A DNA stretch of 64,000 bases from Laguncularia racemosa (taxonomy: Eukaryota; Streptophyta; Magnoliopsida; Myrtales; Combretaceae), in assembly GCA_037954665.1 (NCBI GenBank), contig JBBMOL010000592.1, forward strand, positions 62,001 to 126,000, in the 5' to 3' direction. Below are positions 9,168 through 20,785 of the stretch, piece by piece. A program made the position numbers and the translations under genes. The notes under the pieces are model-generated. The model saw nothing but the letters and a program-made list of their open reading frames with translations, did no database searches and was not told the DNA's origin. How positions within the stretch are numbered: the first letter of the stretch is position 1; each line of letters starts with the position of its first letter.

Positions 9168-11835
9168 ATGGCAATTGTATCCTCTTCATCATCTCAAACT
9201 ATGAAGGATTGAGTGGTGGAGAGAAATACCCCCTCCCCAATGGCAACAATGCATTCTCTTAAGCAAGGTTTTGGTACAATAACGACATCAAGTGGGAAGT
9301 TGGAAAGAGAGATCGCATAGTAGTTACCATTGCACGAATCCTTAGGGATGTACATATAGATGACAAGGAGGAGTATAGACTAGCATAACTCTTGTATTCA
9401 TCTGTCGAAGATGGGAATACTCCTAATGAAGTGTGAAGCACCTCTCTTATGAGGAACTGGTCAGCCTAAGGAAGTGTTTTTATCTTCGACCTTATGGATG
9501 GAGCCTGATGAGACCTAAGGCTGATGATCGAGTGGCGTTATCCATTAGTCATCAGTTCTGCCTTTACATAAAGCATATGAAGTTTGGTCTTAAGGCATCG
9601 TTCTTTGATTTTCAGAAGGAAATCTCTCTACACCGCAACATTGCTCCAACTTAGCTTGTTCCAAACACTTGTAGGCTATTGGTAGCGTTTGGGGCTCTAT
9701 TTGAGCACTTCGTGTTATGAGCAATTCCTCGGCTCTTAAGATATTCCTATAAGCTAAATAGATTAAATGATGGTTGGTACTATCTATCTAGTTGTCTTGG
9801 TCAAAAGTTGATGGTGGGTCTAGACTCCTTGATTCATAGTTGGAAGAGTAAGTTTTTCATAATAGAAGTTGAGACCAAGCCAAACTTTTATACTAAGTAG
9901 GTTAATTTGATCAAGATTCAAGAGTTCTACGATCCAAGCTTTAGGTCCTCGTAATAAGGTTATAGCATATCGCTTATTGTTTGAGTTACAAAGAAAGCCG
10001 AGTGATTTCTAGAACGTGGTAAAAGTTATTGAGGTATACATAGTAGATGGCAAGCTTTTCAAAAGTGTCTTATATGAGGGAAAGGGAGGTATGTTCATGT
10101 CTTCACTATGCCGAGGTGGGCTCACCTTAGAGAAGTTATTTATCTGGTCTTGCTAGGGAATGGAGTCTCCCTGATGGTTCGTATTTAGCATGATATCCTT
10201 GCATCTCTACTTCATTGATGTTTTTACTTCTTCTTTTTTCCCTTTTATGCAAACATGTAGCTTTAAGAAAACAATGCTACTAAGCTATTAGTTAGGCTCA
10301 AGGTAGCCATGGCTACTAAGAAGACCAAGAGAGCACCTCCTCCAATAATTGAACCGAGGAGGGTGCTTGCACCGTAGCCCTAGGAGTTCACCCTAATGAT
10401 AAGGGATGAGGAGAGGTAGATAGTTGTCTCCTGCTTGGTCAATGTGCCTTTGGTAGGGCAGGGGTAGAAGATTGTGAAATGAGCTAGGTAGTCTTCTAGA
10501 AAACAACCCTGCATTGAAGCATTTAGTAGAAGACTCGCGGAGGCTCGACATGAGGCTTAGAATGAGGTTATCTAAGTGGACACTAAATCTAAATTTGTTG
10601 AGTAGCTCATTCAATGAAGGGGTATGGGACTTGCTCTCTTAGTGGAAGAAAAGGCCGAAGAGGTTACTTCCTTAGCTTTAAGGCTCCTATCTCTAGAGGA
10701 CGAGGAGCATATCTTCCACTCTCAGTGGGAAGTGTATAACTCAAATGGTAGCTAAGAGACGAGAGACGTAGTAAGGAGTTCTTAAGGGGTTAATATTGCC
10801 CTAAGATGCTATGATGCTTGAGGACACTCTCTGCGGAATGTCCAAGGATGACGTTGTAATTTATATAAAGCTTTTCGATGTAATTCCCTCTTTATCATAC
10901 ATTTTTCTTTATTTTTGTTCTTTTATGTTTGACTAACTTTTGTCAATTTATGCTGCTATTCATTTCCTACCTAATGAAGTTGTTTAACATTTAGGAGGTT
11001 AAGGTAAAGTAAATAGGAGAGCTTAGATTTGAGCACGAGACCTTAATCTCCCAACACTAGAGGTTATAAGGTAGTTATAAGAAGCTTTCTAATGATGTGT
11101 GTATGATGGTGCAGAAAGCAAAGGAGGTTAAGGAGGCAGTTAGGAGGATTCAAGATGAAGCCCAATGCCAAATAGCTGAGGTAGAAGAGCTTCAATTGAA
11201 GATTGAGGCTAAAGTTGGTGCACTAAGGGCTTGAGTAGCTTGAGGCCAAAGGTAACATCAACCTTGCTGTTAAGGCTAATGAGTTGGAGTGATGTAATAT
11301 GGACCTCATCATCATGGTGAAGATGCTCTCTAGTTAATTAGAAGGGGCAAACAAGCAACTTAAAACCTAGGGAGTGACTTATGCTAAAAGAGAGAGTAGC
11401 ATACATGAGGAAATTTGTCAACTCCGCTAAAAGGTCGAGAAGGATAGGGCTCACCTTTTGGAACTAGAGAGTATTATTGTAGCCGTAGCAGACTAGGCGG
11501 TATTAGAGAAAGAGGTGTTTAACAATATAATGGCAAGTAAAGAATAGGCCAACCTTCAAGAGTAGAAGATGATAGAAGGGATTTAAATAGCTAGGTCAGA
11601 AATCCTAGAAGTGGACCTAAAGTAAGCTATTTGGCCTACTAAGATGATCAAGAGGGGTCCAAAGGTGATCGTTTAAGAGGGAGATGTTGATGACCAACCT
11701 AGTGAAGAAGAGGTGATCTAGCACTACGGCTAAGGTGCTGAGCAAGGCCAAAATGAAGATTTAAGCCAAGATGAAGAGTTAGGCCATCATCATATTGAAG
11801 ACATTCCTCCCCTTCATCCAACTTTAAACCTTCTT
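9168..11835 (+). pseudogene. Element E accessory ORF relic, antisense to pol
   Basis: From an ATG (MAIVSSSSS) the sequence reads as a heavily decayed protein in shifting frames. The best patch, 9433-9654, has EELVSLRKCFYLRPYGWSL and FCLYIKHMKFGLKA, and further on RLLVAFGALFEHF. This resembles the plant 'putative gypsy type transposon' domain. About 10980-11500 encodes Glu/Lys/Leu-rich, coiled-coil-like sequence, and 11690-11830 is acidic. It sits between integrase and the 3' LTR of E on the opposite strand, where Tat/Retand elements are known to carry extra antisense ORFs. Many stops are TAG or TAA. Identity is inferred from weak resemblance and position. Confidence 0.45.
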
Positions 11836-12489
11836 AAAGATCCTCTATAATACCTTTCAAGCCTACACTCAGTTGAATAGATTGCTGCTACTCGAGTTAA
11901 TGAAATGATTAAAGCTTTGATTGTCCCCTACCTTAAGAATTAAAGTGTATTTTAACTCTTGACTTGCTCTCTCTCTCTCTCTTCTTTATAAGGTTGTTAT
12001 GCTAACTAGGAAGTTACACACAAACTTTGGAGTAGATAAAAAATTTCTAAGTGTTTTTGGTATACCTTTCTCTCTCTTTCTCCATTTTAGTTGTGTATTA
12101 TTATTTATCATTCCATGGGTTTCAAGAGTGTCAATTATTAGGGAGTTTTCAAACATTTAGATTTTAGTCCTATCAAAGAGTTACCCAGTAGGTTGGAGCA
12201 ATGTAATTCTCCAACTAGACCTGAAGAGGTTTGAGGCTTCGATTGTATTGCAATGGTTGAGTTACTTAAGGGTCCATTCACTTCAACATAAGCTGGGACT
12301 TAGTATTAGTAGGAGTTTGTTTACATAAGTGTTAGTAAGCACTTAATGCTATCAAGAGTTCATTCGCCTTAGTAAGGTTAAGTCCTGATATTTGTAGGAG
12401 TCCATTTACCTTGGATGAGGCTAGGACTTAAGGTTTTTAGTTGAAATGATTTGCAAGCATAAATGTGTAATAAATAACCACAACTCAAC
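11836..12489 (-). other. Element E 3' non-coding region with decayed repeats
   Basis: No gene. A CT run lies at about 11970-11990. 12260-12430 holds degenerate direct repeats of about 60 bp built on TAGGAGTCCATTTACCTT and AGGACTTAAG-like motifs. In the minus orientation of E this lies just after the integrase stop. Confidence 0.45.
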
Positions 12490-12788
12490 TTGCAAAAAGA
12501 ATTATAACTTTCATTAAATTACAAATATTACATGAGCTAGTTAAAATATAATTAAAGTAAAGCCTTAGGTTGTTAGCAATCCATGTTTGGGGGATAAGCT
12601 AACCACCTAGCCTTTCTAATATGTAAGCTCCATTACCTAAGTCTTCTCGTACTCTCACAGGGTCTTCCTAGTTTGACTTAACCTTTCCTTTCCCTTCTCA
12701 AGACTTGGTAGCCTCTTATTTTCTACATACTAGGTCTTCTTATCATAAAAACTTATGCTTTACCTTCTTATTGTAGTAGCAAGCTACC
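12490..12788 (-). pseudogene. Element E integrase C-terminus, left of the C insertion
   Basis: Minus-strand reading gives, with frameshifts, GNGAYILERLGG, then LIPQTWIANNLRLYF, the usual closing sequence of Tat integrases. It continues the integrase at 31787-32780, split by insertion of element C with duplication of CTACC. Stops and frameshifts are frequent, so this is an old copy. Confidence 0.7.
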
Positions 12789-12998
12789 TGATAAGTCGCA
12801 AAATACCCTTATCTAGAGTAATGAAATTGTGCTTTATTGTTGAATTTTTAGATGATTTGTTGAAGAAAATGATGCTTAATGGAATGAATGTTAATTTCAG
12901 GATTTTCTAGAGTATTTTGGAGCCAAAGGAAGGAGTTCTGAATAGTCGGATCAAGTTTGGAAGGAATTAGATACAATACATGTGAAGTAAAGAATTCT

Positions 12999-13376
12999 GG
13001 AAAGTACACAAGCGAGATACACGCCCATGTACTTTGCTTGTGTATACTGAAGTGGATGTCTGGAAAGTACATGGGTGAGATACATGCCCATGTACTTTGC
13101 TTATGTATACTGAAGTGGATGTCTGGAAAGTACACGAGTGAGATACACGCCCATGTACTTTGCTTGTGTATACTGAAGTGGATGTCTAGAAAGTATACGA
13201 GTGAGATACACGCCCATGTACTTTGCTTGTGTATACTGAAGTGGATGTCTGGAAAGTACACGAGTGAGATACACGCCCATGTACTTTGCTTGTGTATACT
13301 GAAGAGGATGTTTTGAAAGTACACGAGCAAAGTACACGCCCATGTACTTTGCTTGTGTATCTAAGTTTTGCTGCCG
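12999..13376 (+). repeat. Six 63-bp tandem repeats in the C 5' LTR
   Basis: Units start at 12999, 13062, 13125, 13188, 13251 and 13314. Each has GTACACGAGTGAGATACACG, CCCATGTACTTTGCTTGTGTA and a spacer with GAAGTGGATGTC. The last unit holds a 40-nt inverted repeat (13320-13359): arms of 17, loop of 6, one G-T pair. The 3' LTR has only three units, which accounts for its 189-bp shorter length. Further TACACGA/TCGTGTA half-sites continue to about 13510. Confidence 0.92.
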
Positions 13377-13528
13377 TGCAACGATGTTTCAAATACACGA
13401 ACAATGTACACTCCCATGTACTTGCTCGTGTATATTCACATAAGGACGCTTAGAAGAAAGCACGAGATACACGAACAAGATACACTACTCGTGTATCCGC
13501 TCGTGTATGTATCCAACCTGGGTACATG

Positions 13529-13537
13529 TATAAATAG
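13529..13537 (+). promoter_or_regulatory. TATA box of C 5' LTR
   Basis: TATAAATAG, about 20 bp after the last CGTGTA of the array. The same box is at 30834 in the 3' LTR. Insertion of B at 13585 separates this promoter from the rest of the LTR. Confidence 0.7.
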
Positions 13538-13585
13538 ACCGTTAGTTACCCTAGAAAGGAGGTTCCGAATTTTGTACTTGCTCTG

Positions 13586-15130
13586 TGATCCACACAAAAG
13601 AGATATAAAATGAGCGTGAATAAATACCGGCAAGTGTACCGGATCAGATCAAGTAATATAGTGAGAGAAGAGTGTCGAACCACGAAGATTGATTAAGTAA
13701 TAGACCTTTATCAATTTCTACTATTATTTAGGCAATGATATTTGATGAGAATTGAATGAATTATACTAAATGCTTAAAAAGAGAATTGTGTTTGAAAACT
13801 GATGAATTGATGATGGGAAATAGAATCCACCCTAATTCTACTAATCATATTGCCTTCATGTTATAATAACTCATAGCTATATGGATTTTCATAAGAAATT
13901 AACAAAACCTTAATCCTTTATCAAGTGTTAAAGTAATGTTACCTCAATTTAATTTAATAGCTCCTGCTAATTCAAATCAAATGAGGATTCTAATTCACAA
14001 TCATAAATTTCCCAATTATATGATTGCCTAATATCTTTAAAATAATTTCTCCTAATCCCTTAGTGAAAAATTTAATAAAAATATTGCATGAAACACTTAG
14101 GTCAATTTCTAATAAAATTCAATAACGCTACTTCCACATGAATTATTAAATCTTACTTAGGAATTCCTGATAAAACCTAAATTTCTCTTTCGAGTCATTT
14201 ACATTTCTATGCATTGATTTCAATTACAAAATACAATTCATAGCAAGACTTCTTATATGAAAATTCCGCATATCTACATTTCCTATAACATGAATACAAT
14301 GATCATTTTAGTTTGAATTATGGCTTCATCATGTTTCCCACAAAGATGATTTAGAACATTATAGTATGAATTGCATAAAAACAATTGAAATAAATAGGTG
14401 CAATGGAATTCATATTGAACAACAAGAATAAACTAATAAATGGCATAAAAGAAAATAAAGTAATTGAAACAATAGCTATAATCTTCAAGAACTTCAATCT
14501 TCCAAAATGATTCCTCGAATTTTCAATTGAAAGCAAACTTCAGCAAAATAACTTTCTTTCTTCAAACTAAAATTTGGAATAGCATGAAATGTAAAGGAAT
14601 TAAAGAAAACATAAAATCCTAAAGTTCCTAAGGGAATTCTAATGATTTCAAAGAAAGACAAAGGATGCTAAACAAAGAATCAAAACAAAAGGATTCTCAA
14701 ACAAAAGGGGATGCCTCCAAGGTTCACACAAGGGGCCTATTTATAGATCCAAAGAGGAGGAGGATAAGCTTGATCTGATGAGGAGTTGAGTCAGCAAATT
14801 AATTAAGATACGATTTTGGAGAGATTTTCGCAATGGATATCCGGGGAGTAATGAAGGCTGGCTCAAGGCCGGCTTTAAGGCCGGCGGCTTTAATGTTTTT
14901 TTTTTAGGCCGGTTTAATATAGGCCGGCGACCTTTCGTGCAATCCTCCGCTCGCTTCTTCAATTTTGTGAAAAACTCCTCCAATTAACTTGTAATTTACT
15001 TTTGGGTCCTCAAAACCTGAATTTTCACAATAAACACCATTAAATATCATTTCTTTATATTTTCTTTATAATATTGAAATAAATTTAATATAAGTCCAAA
15101 AGAAAATATAAGTATAATGTGATCTTATCA
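13586..15130 (-). repeat. B 3' LTR
   Basis: It starts TGATCCACAC and ends GATCTTATCA on the plus strand. Immediately right, the minus strand reads a purine tract (CAAGTGTGGGGATGT), as expected beside a 3' LTR. No TACACG array is present; GCCGGC repeats take that place. Confidence 0.92.
14737..14935 (-). promoter_or_regulatory. B 3' LTR promoter: GCCGGC array and TATA box
   Basis: On the minus strand TATAAATAG occupies 14745-14737. Upstream of it, 14850-14935 holds repeated GGCCGGC/GCCGGCC palindromes separated by short AT-rich pieces and a run of T. The equivalent in the right LTR is 20394-20402 (TATA) with 20512-20590 (array), where the order of the palindromes differs. Confidence 0.6.
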
Positions 15131-16496
15131 ACATCCCCACACTTGAACTTTTGCTTGTCCTCAAGAAAAATAATTGATTTAAACAAGAGAAATCCATCAT
15201 TGAACTTCTGGTGCCCATTGTTCTGACCATACTGAAATTTGTAACTAGTATATTTAGTTGAAATTTAGTAGTTAATCTAAATACAACAGATTTTTAATCC
15301 CAGTGTTTAACAATAACAAAACAATACTTAGTCCTTAAGGAAAAACATTCATTTAAACTTCATTGGTTATTAGCAAGTATAATCTCCCTCAATTTTACTT
15401 CTCTAAACAAGATAACAAGAAGTGAAAGCATATGGTATCCATTTTTTACCTAGAATTTCTCCCTTTTTTTTTTTATTTGCCTTAATTGACAGCGGAGTGA
15501 GACTTCACTCTTCTGAGGGACCAAAGCTCGCCCATGTCAACCTGGCTTTCATTAAGGTACTAAATTTTTGCCTTTCCGCCCTTCTCGTTATTGTGAGTTC
15601 ATTGAGTCGGCACATCCTAGGCTCATCGCCTAAGTGACCAGGTTTTAAAGGGACCCCTACGAACTCTTCCTCACACTAACATTTAAGATTGGATACTCTT
15701 AGCTCACTTTCCTGAGTTATTGGAGTAAAGGCTCCTTTTTTTTTATTATTATTATTAAGGGATCACTAAGTAAAATATTTCCTTTACCTCTTTCACTTGG
15801 TGTTAAGGTATTCTCAAAGAAATTTCAAGAGAGATTTATCCCAACCAATTTTTCCTTCAAGTAAACTTGCTTGTTTTTTCAACTTAAGGACTCAATCTCA
15901 AGTTCAAAGGCTAAACATAGGGTAAACCCCGTTCTCTAGAGATTTTACTATTAAATTTTAACTATATAAACTAGTCACAACAGTTGGCGAGTAAGGCACC
16001 AATCTAAGTCAATTTCAGGATTTCCTTGATGATAAACACTTAAGGACATAAATAAAGCATGTGAATTGTAAGTTCATGATGTGTGCAATCATTATACTTC
16101 TACATTTATAATCCCTTCCCCACACTTAAATTGGACAATGTCCTCATTGTTCCTAATATAGCACAAAATTAAGGAAAAGAATATCAATGCAAAAATTGAA
16201 ATACTGATACTTCCCTAGTGTAAAATTGTTCATCAGGAAGAAAATTCCTCCCAAAATGTCTGTCATCCTTAGAGTGTCTTGAATGCACCGGCGGCCCTTA
16301 TCCAACCTTAAATTATTATTATTTTTTTTTGTAACGAAATTAAAACACTAGTGTATATACTTATTGAGCATGGGCTGCCTCCCATGAAGTGCTTGTTTTA
16401 TAGTCATCAGCCTGACTATCAGGGTTAGCTTACATCAAGGAGTTTAAACAACTCCTCCAACACCATCGTTTTCAGATTAGGATTCCAAGCTTCCTT
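15131..16496 (-). other. B 3' non-coding region with conserved hairpins
   Basis: No gene. On the minus strand, in order: a CATGGG...CCCATG hairpin (16386-16369); an ACAATG-AGGA-CATTGT hairpin (16150-16135) followed by TTAAGTGTGGGGAAGGGAT (16129-16111), an internal purine tract; the GGGTCCCTTTAAAACCTGG block (15656-15630); and an AGTG...CGCT hairpin (15509-15491). All have counterparts in element C. The last two are in the opposite order there. Confidence 0.65.
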
Positions 16497-17606
16497 CTAT
16501 GGTATGGTGCCCTTCTTTTTAGCTTCCACCAATGTTTTGTAGGTGGATATCAACAAACTTACCTGCTGGATGTCTGCCCTTGACCATCCCAAGATTTCCC
16601 TATGTTCATCTAACTGGCCTTGAATCTGCTGCTGCAATTCTCTTGTCATAGGCGCTGGATTAATGTGAGGCCATGGATTTCCTAAATTCAGACACTCATA
16701 ATCAAACAATTGATTAGAAAAGACATTAGGTTCAAGTGTCTGCATGGGAATTAGTGTCGACATTGGTGGCTTCTCATAGTGGTCTGTCTTCTCAAAAGCA
16801 ACAACATTTTCAATTTGGGGTATTTGCTCACAGCCTTTGTTTTCTTGCTCATCCTCATCCCCCCAATCATCTATCTCATTCAAGACAGCTTCAAGAGTGG
16901 TTTGCCCTACATCTTCCTCCACATCATTGTTAGTAATTTCACCCTCAGCATATATGTCAGAATACTTTGCTTTCTCATTAGACAAAAACACAGGATCATA
17001 CATATCAAATGTTACCTGGTCGTCTAGTGCTCTAAGGGTGAGCTTGCCTTGTCCTACATCAATTAGAGCTTGACCTGTAGCTAGGAATGGTCTACCCAGA
17101 ATGAGTGGAATGTCGTCATCTTCTTCCACATCTAGTATGACAAAGTCCACTGGAAATATGAATTTATCGACCTTGACTAAGACATCCTCTACTGTACCTT
17201 TGGAAAACCTTATGCTCTTATCAGCTAGCTGCACAGTGATTGGTCTCCTCTTGCACTTTTGTGGCTCTATTCCGAGCTTCCTAAAAACTGAAAGTGGCAT
17301 TAAATTAATACTTGCACCAGAATCAATCAAAACATTCTCAAAATCAATATTACCAATGGTGCAAGGGATACTGAAACTTCCCTGATCTTTCAGCTTTCTA
17401 GGTAGCTGAGCAGATTTCTTCTCTATGACAGCTGAACTCTCGTTAAGAAGCATTACTTTCTCAACACTCTCCATGGATCTTTTATTAGAGAGTAGCTCTT
17501 TCATGAATTTGGCATAGGATGGAATTTGCTTCAAGGCCTCTAAGAGAGGTATATTAATTTGAAGCCCTTTAAATATGTCACAAAACCTGGCAAACTGGGC
17601 TTCCAA
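16497..17606 (-). pseudogene. B protease region (gag-pro)
   Basis: Open for 369 codons on the minus strand. The protease active site reads VLIDSGASINLMP at about residues 91-103, with the later DIPLILGRPFLAT block. Upstream, LEALKQIPSYAKFMKELLS is the Athila linker before protease. The frame is shared with the gag ORFs to the right; the TAG at about 17607-17609 replaces a Gln codon. After LDEHREILGWSRADI, where reverse transcriptase should begin, the sequence passes into non-coding DNA, so pol is deleted from here on. The D-S-G triad is intact. Confidence 0.88.
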
Positions 17607-17612
17607 TTCCCT

Positions 17613-19005
17613 CTACTTGATTCTTCCTGGGAAAGGGATAGGTGGAACATAAGGCTGCAACACTGGTGCTTTAGGTGTGAGTTCCTCCTCCTTCTGCTTA
17701 CCTTTCTCTGGATCTTTCTCTTGAATTTTTACCTGCCTTTCAGCTTTCTTCACTTCCTTACCACTCCTTAGCATGATGGCATTGACATGATGGGTGTTCT
17801 CCTCAGTTTTGCTAGGCAAAAACCCTAAGGGTCTAGTACTTAGCTGCTGTGCAATTTGACCGAGCTGAACTTCTAAGTTTCTGATAGAAGCTTGTTGGTT
17901 TTGCAGGAGGGTGTCAGTCTTTTGCATGTAGCTCCTCATGAGCTCTTCCATCTGAGTGGGTTGCTGTTGAGAATAGGCATTCTGAGCAAAGGTTTGTCTG
18001 GGAAATCTAGGGGGCGGGTTAAGTGCTTGATTCTCATTCCTCCATGAGAAGTTTGGATGATTGCGCCACCCAGGATTGTATGTATTCGAATATGGTCCTT
18101 GAGTACCTCTCTGGAGGTTGCCTACAAAGTTTACCTGTTTTCCATGGGATGAGGAGGAGCAGTTTCCAAACGGGCACTCAAGAGTTTAGTGTGGTCCTGA
18201 GCATGACTCACAACAAGCAATTTGATTAACATTAAAAGATGGTGCAGAGGTGAGTTTACTTACCTGAGCGGTAAGAGCAAAAATCTAAGCTGTTAAGGTG
18301 TCCATGTCATTGACAGATGCTACTCTAGACTTACCTCTTTCATGTTGCCAATTATGTGCACTAGAGGCCATTTCATCTATCAAAGCACTAGCCTCTTCAT
18401 ATGTCTTACTCATTAGTGCACCACCAGAAGCAGCATCTACCAGAGATCTCAATGTATCATCTAAACTGAGATAAAATATCTCAATAAGGAGATTATCTGG
18501 TAATCCATGATGCAGGCATTTTCTAATTGCCTCCTTGAATCTTTCCCATGCTTCATAAAGTGATTCACCACTAAAATTAGTGAAGTTTGTGATGTCATTT
18601 CTTAACCTAGCAGTTCTAGCTGGTGGAAAAAATCTCCTTAAAAATTTAGATGAGAGATCAACCCAAGTGGTTACAAAGTCTTGTGGCAATGAATTGTACC
18701 AAGCCCTAGCTTTTTCTCTAAGTGAAAACGGAAAAAAGTTGTAGCCTAATTACATCATCAGATACATTATTCATTTTCACTGTATTACAATATTGACGAA
18801 ATACTGCAATATGCTCATCGGGACTCTCATTTGGATATCCTCCGAATTGATTTGATTGAACCATTTGAACGAGTGCTGGTTTTAACTCAAAATTGTTAGC
18901 CTGAATTGTTGGTCTTCTTATTGCAGGACCTGAAACAACAGGTATCGTGTATTCCCGAAGTGCTCTACCAACACCCTGAATCCGATTGTTGTTCTCATCT
19001 GCTAT
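17613..19005 (-). pseudogene. gag: B gag
   Basis: The N-terminal sequence corresponds to the element C start MAD, but the codon at 19005-19003 is ATA, so the start appears lost by one transition. The conserved block FELKPALVQMVQ follows. After a frameshift near 18730 comes LPQDFVTTWVDLSSKFLRRF and YEAWERFKEAIRKCLHHGLP (18689-18285). A CX2CX3HX4C-like knuckle, CESCSGPH, lies near 18200, broken by a TAA. 17951-17613 carries MEELMRSYMQKTD and a Lys/Glu-rich linker. The TAG at 18285 is a CAG-to-TAG type change. Gag would form the particle. Confidence 0.85.
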
Positions 19006-19220
19006 GTTCTCTTCTTCCTTTCTTCTCTACTCTCTTCTAAGTTGTCGCAAGGTGCGTTCTATCTTAAGATTAATTGGTAGAAGTTCAGCACTTCTACTCT
19101 TGCGCATAAAAAGAAATTCAAAGAGAACAGGAAACGATCACACAATGATAACAAATTAAATAACAAAATAATTGCGCCTAAATTAACAATAGAATCTGAA
19201 GATGGTCTAATATTAATCAG

Positions 19221-19238
19221 TCCTCGACAGCGGCGCCA
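19221..19238 (-). other. B primer-binding site
   Basis: The minus strand reads TGGCGCCGCTGTCGAGGA a few bases after the right LTR. This is the tRNA-Asp-type site of Athila/Tat elements with small differences. It proves that the right LTR is the 5' LTR. Confidence 0.85.
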
Positions 19239-19244
19239 AAAACT

Positions 19245-20785
19245 TGATCCACGCAAAAGAGATATAAAATGAGCGTGAATAAATACCGGCAAGTGTACCG
19301 GATCGGATCAAGTAATATAGTGAGAGAAGAGTATTGAACCACGAAGATTGATTAAGTAATAGACCTTTATCAATTTCTACTATTATTTAGGCAATGATAT
19401 TTGATGAGAATTGAATGAATTATACTAAATGCTTAAAAAGAGAATTGTGTTTGAAAAATGATGAATTGATGATGGGAAATAGAATCCACCCTAATTCTAC
19501 TAATCATATTGCCTTCATGTTATAATAACTCATAGCTATATGGATTTTCACAAGAAATTAACAAAACCTTAATCCTTTATCAAGTGTTAAAGTAATGTTA
19601 CCTCAATTTAATTTAATAGCTCTCGCTAATTCAAATCAAATGAGGATTCTAATTCACAATCATAAATTTCCCAATTATATGATTGCTTAATATCTTTAAA
19701 ATAATTTCTCCTAATCCCTTAGTGAAAAATTTAATAAAAATATTGCATGAAACACTTAGGTCAATTTTTAATAAAATTCAATAACGCTACTTCCACATGA
19801 ATTATTAAATCTTACTTAGGAATTCCTGATAAAACCTAAATTTCTCTTTCGAGTCATTTACATTTCTATGCATTGATTTCAATTACAAAATACAATTCAT
19901 AGCAAGACTTCTTATATGAAAATTCCGCATATCTACATTTCCTATAACATGAATACAATGATCATTTTAGTTTGAATTATGGCTTCATCATGTTTCCCAC
20001 AAGGATGATTTAGAACATTATAGTATGAATTGCATAAAAACAATTGAAATAAATAGTTGCAATGGAATTCATATTGAACAACAAGAATAAACTAATAAAT
20101 GGCATAAAAGAAAATAAAGTAATTGAAACAATAGCTATAATCTTCAAGAACTTCAATATTCCAAAATGATTCCTCGAATTTTCAATTGAAAGCAAACTTC
20201 AGCAAAATAACTTTCTTTCTTCAAACTAAAATTTGCAATAACATGAAATGTAAAGGAATTAAAGAAAACATAAAATCCTAAAGTTCTTAAGGGAATTCTA
20301 ATGATTTCAAAGAAAGACAAAGGATGCTAAACAAAGAATCAAAACAAAAGGATTCTCAAACAAAAGGGGATGCCTCCAAGGTTCACAAGGGGCCTATTTA
20401 TAGATCCAAAGAGGAGGAGGATAAGCTTGATCTGATGAGGAGTTGAGTCAGCAAATTAATTAAGATACGATTTTGGAAAGATTTTCGCAATGGATATCCG
20501 GGGAGTAATGAAGGCCGGCGGCTTTAATGTTTTTTTTGAGGCCGGTTTAATATAGGCCGACTCAAGGCCGGCCTAAGGCTGGCGGCCTTCCGTGTAATCC
20601 TCCGCTCGCTTCTTCAATTTTGTGAAAAACTCCTCCAATTAACTTGTAATTTACTTTTGGGTCCTCAAAACCTGAATTTTCACAATAAACACCATTAAAT
20701 ATCATTTCTTTATATTTTCTTTATAATATTGAAATAAATTTAATATAAGTCCAAAAGAAAATATAAGTATAATGTGATCTTATTA
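19245..20785 (-). repeat. B 5' LTR
   Basis: 1541 bp, matching 13586-15130 with few substitutions. The clearest difference is the shuffled GCCGGC array at 20512-20590. The promoter in this copy would drive gag leftward. Confidence 0.92.

Larger units (their letters stand above)
12789..13585 (+). repeat. C 5' LTR, left part
   Basis: It begins TGATAAGTCGC and matches 30283 onward. It ends at CTCTG, the target duplicated by insertion of B; the LTR resumes after 20785. It contains the 63-bp repeats and the TATA box. Confidence 0.92.
13586..20785 (-). mobile_element. Element B, non-autonomous Athila-type element
   Basis: It is inserted in the 5' LTR of C with the duplication CTCTG at 13581-13585 and 20786-20790. 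LTRs are 13586-15130 and 19245-20785, about 1.54 kb and nearly identical. The primer site lies left of the right LTR and the purine tract right of the left LTR, so it points to the minus strand. It encodes gag and protease; RT, RNase H and integrase are absent. This fits the class of terminal-repeat elements with only a gag region. Its far right terminus reads TTA where the other LTR has TCA, a single transition. Confidence 0.92.

Noticed and set aside
12848..13330. Repetitive proteins on both strands across the LTR repeats
   Set aside because: Open frames arise because the tandem unit, 63 bp, is a multiple of three; both strands are open and the unit is non-coding in the 3' LTR context.
12999..13510. 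CRISPR-like array (regular repeats with palindromes)
   Set aside because: Units are contiguous 63-bp tandem repeats without unique spacers, lie inside an LTR and vary in number between the two LTRs of one plant element.
16736..17385. Plus-strand ORFs in element B
   Set aside because: Shadows of the protease frame on the minus strand, which has the D-S-G motif.
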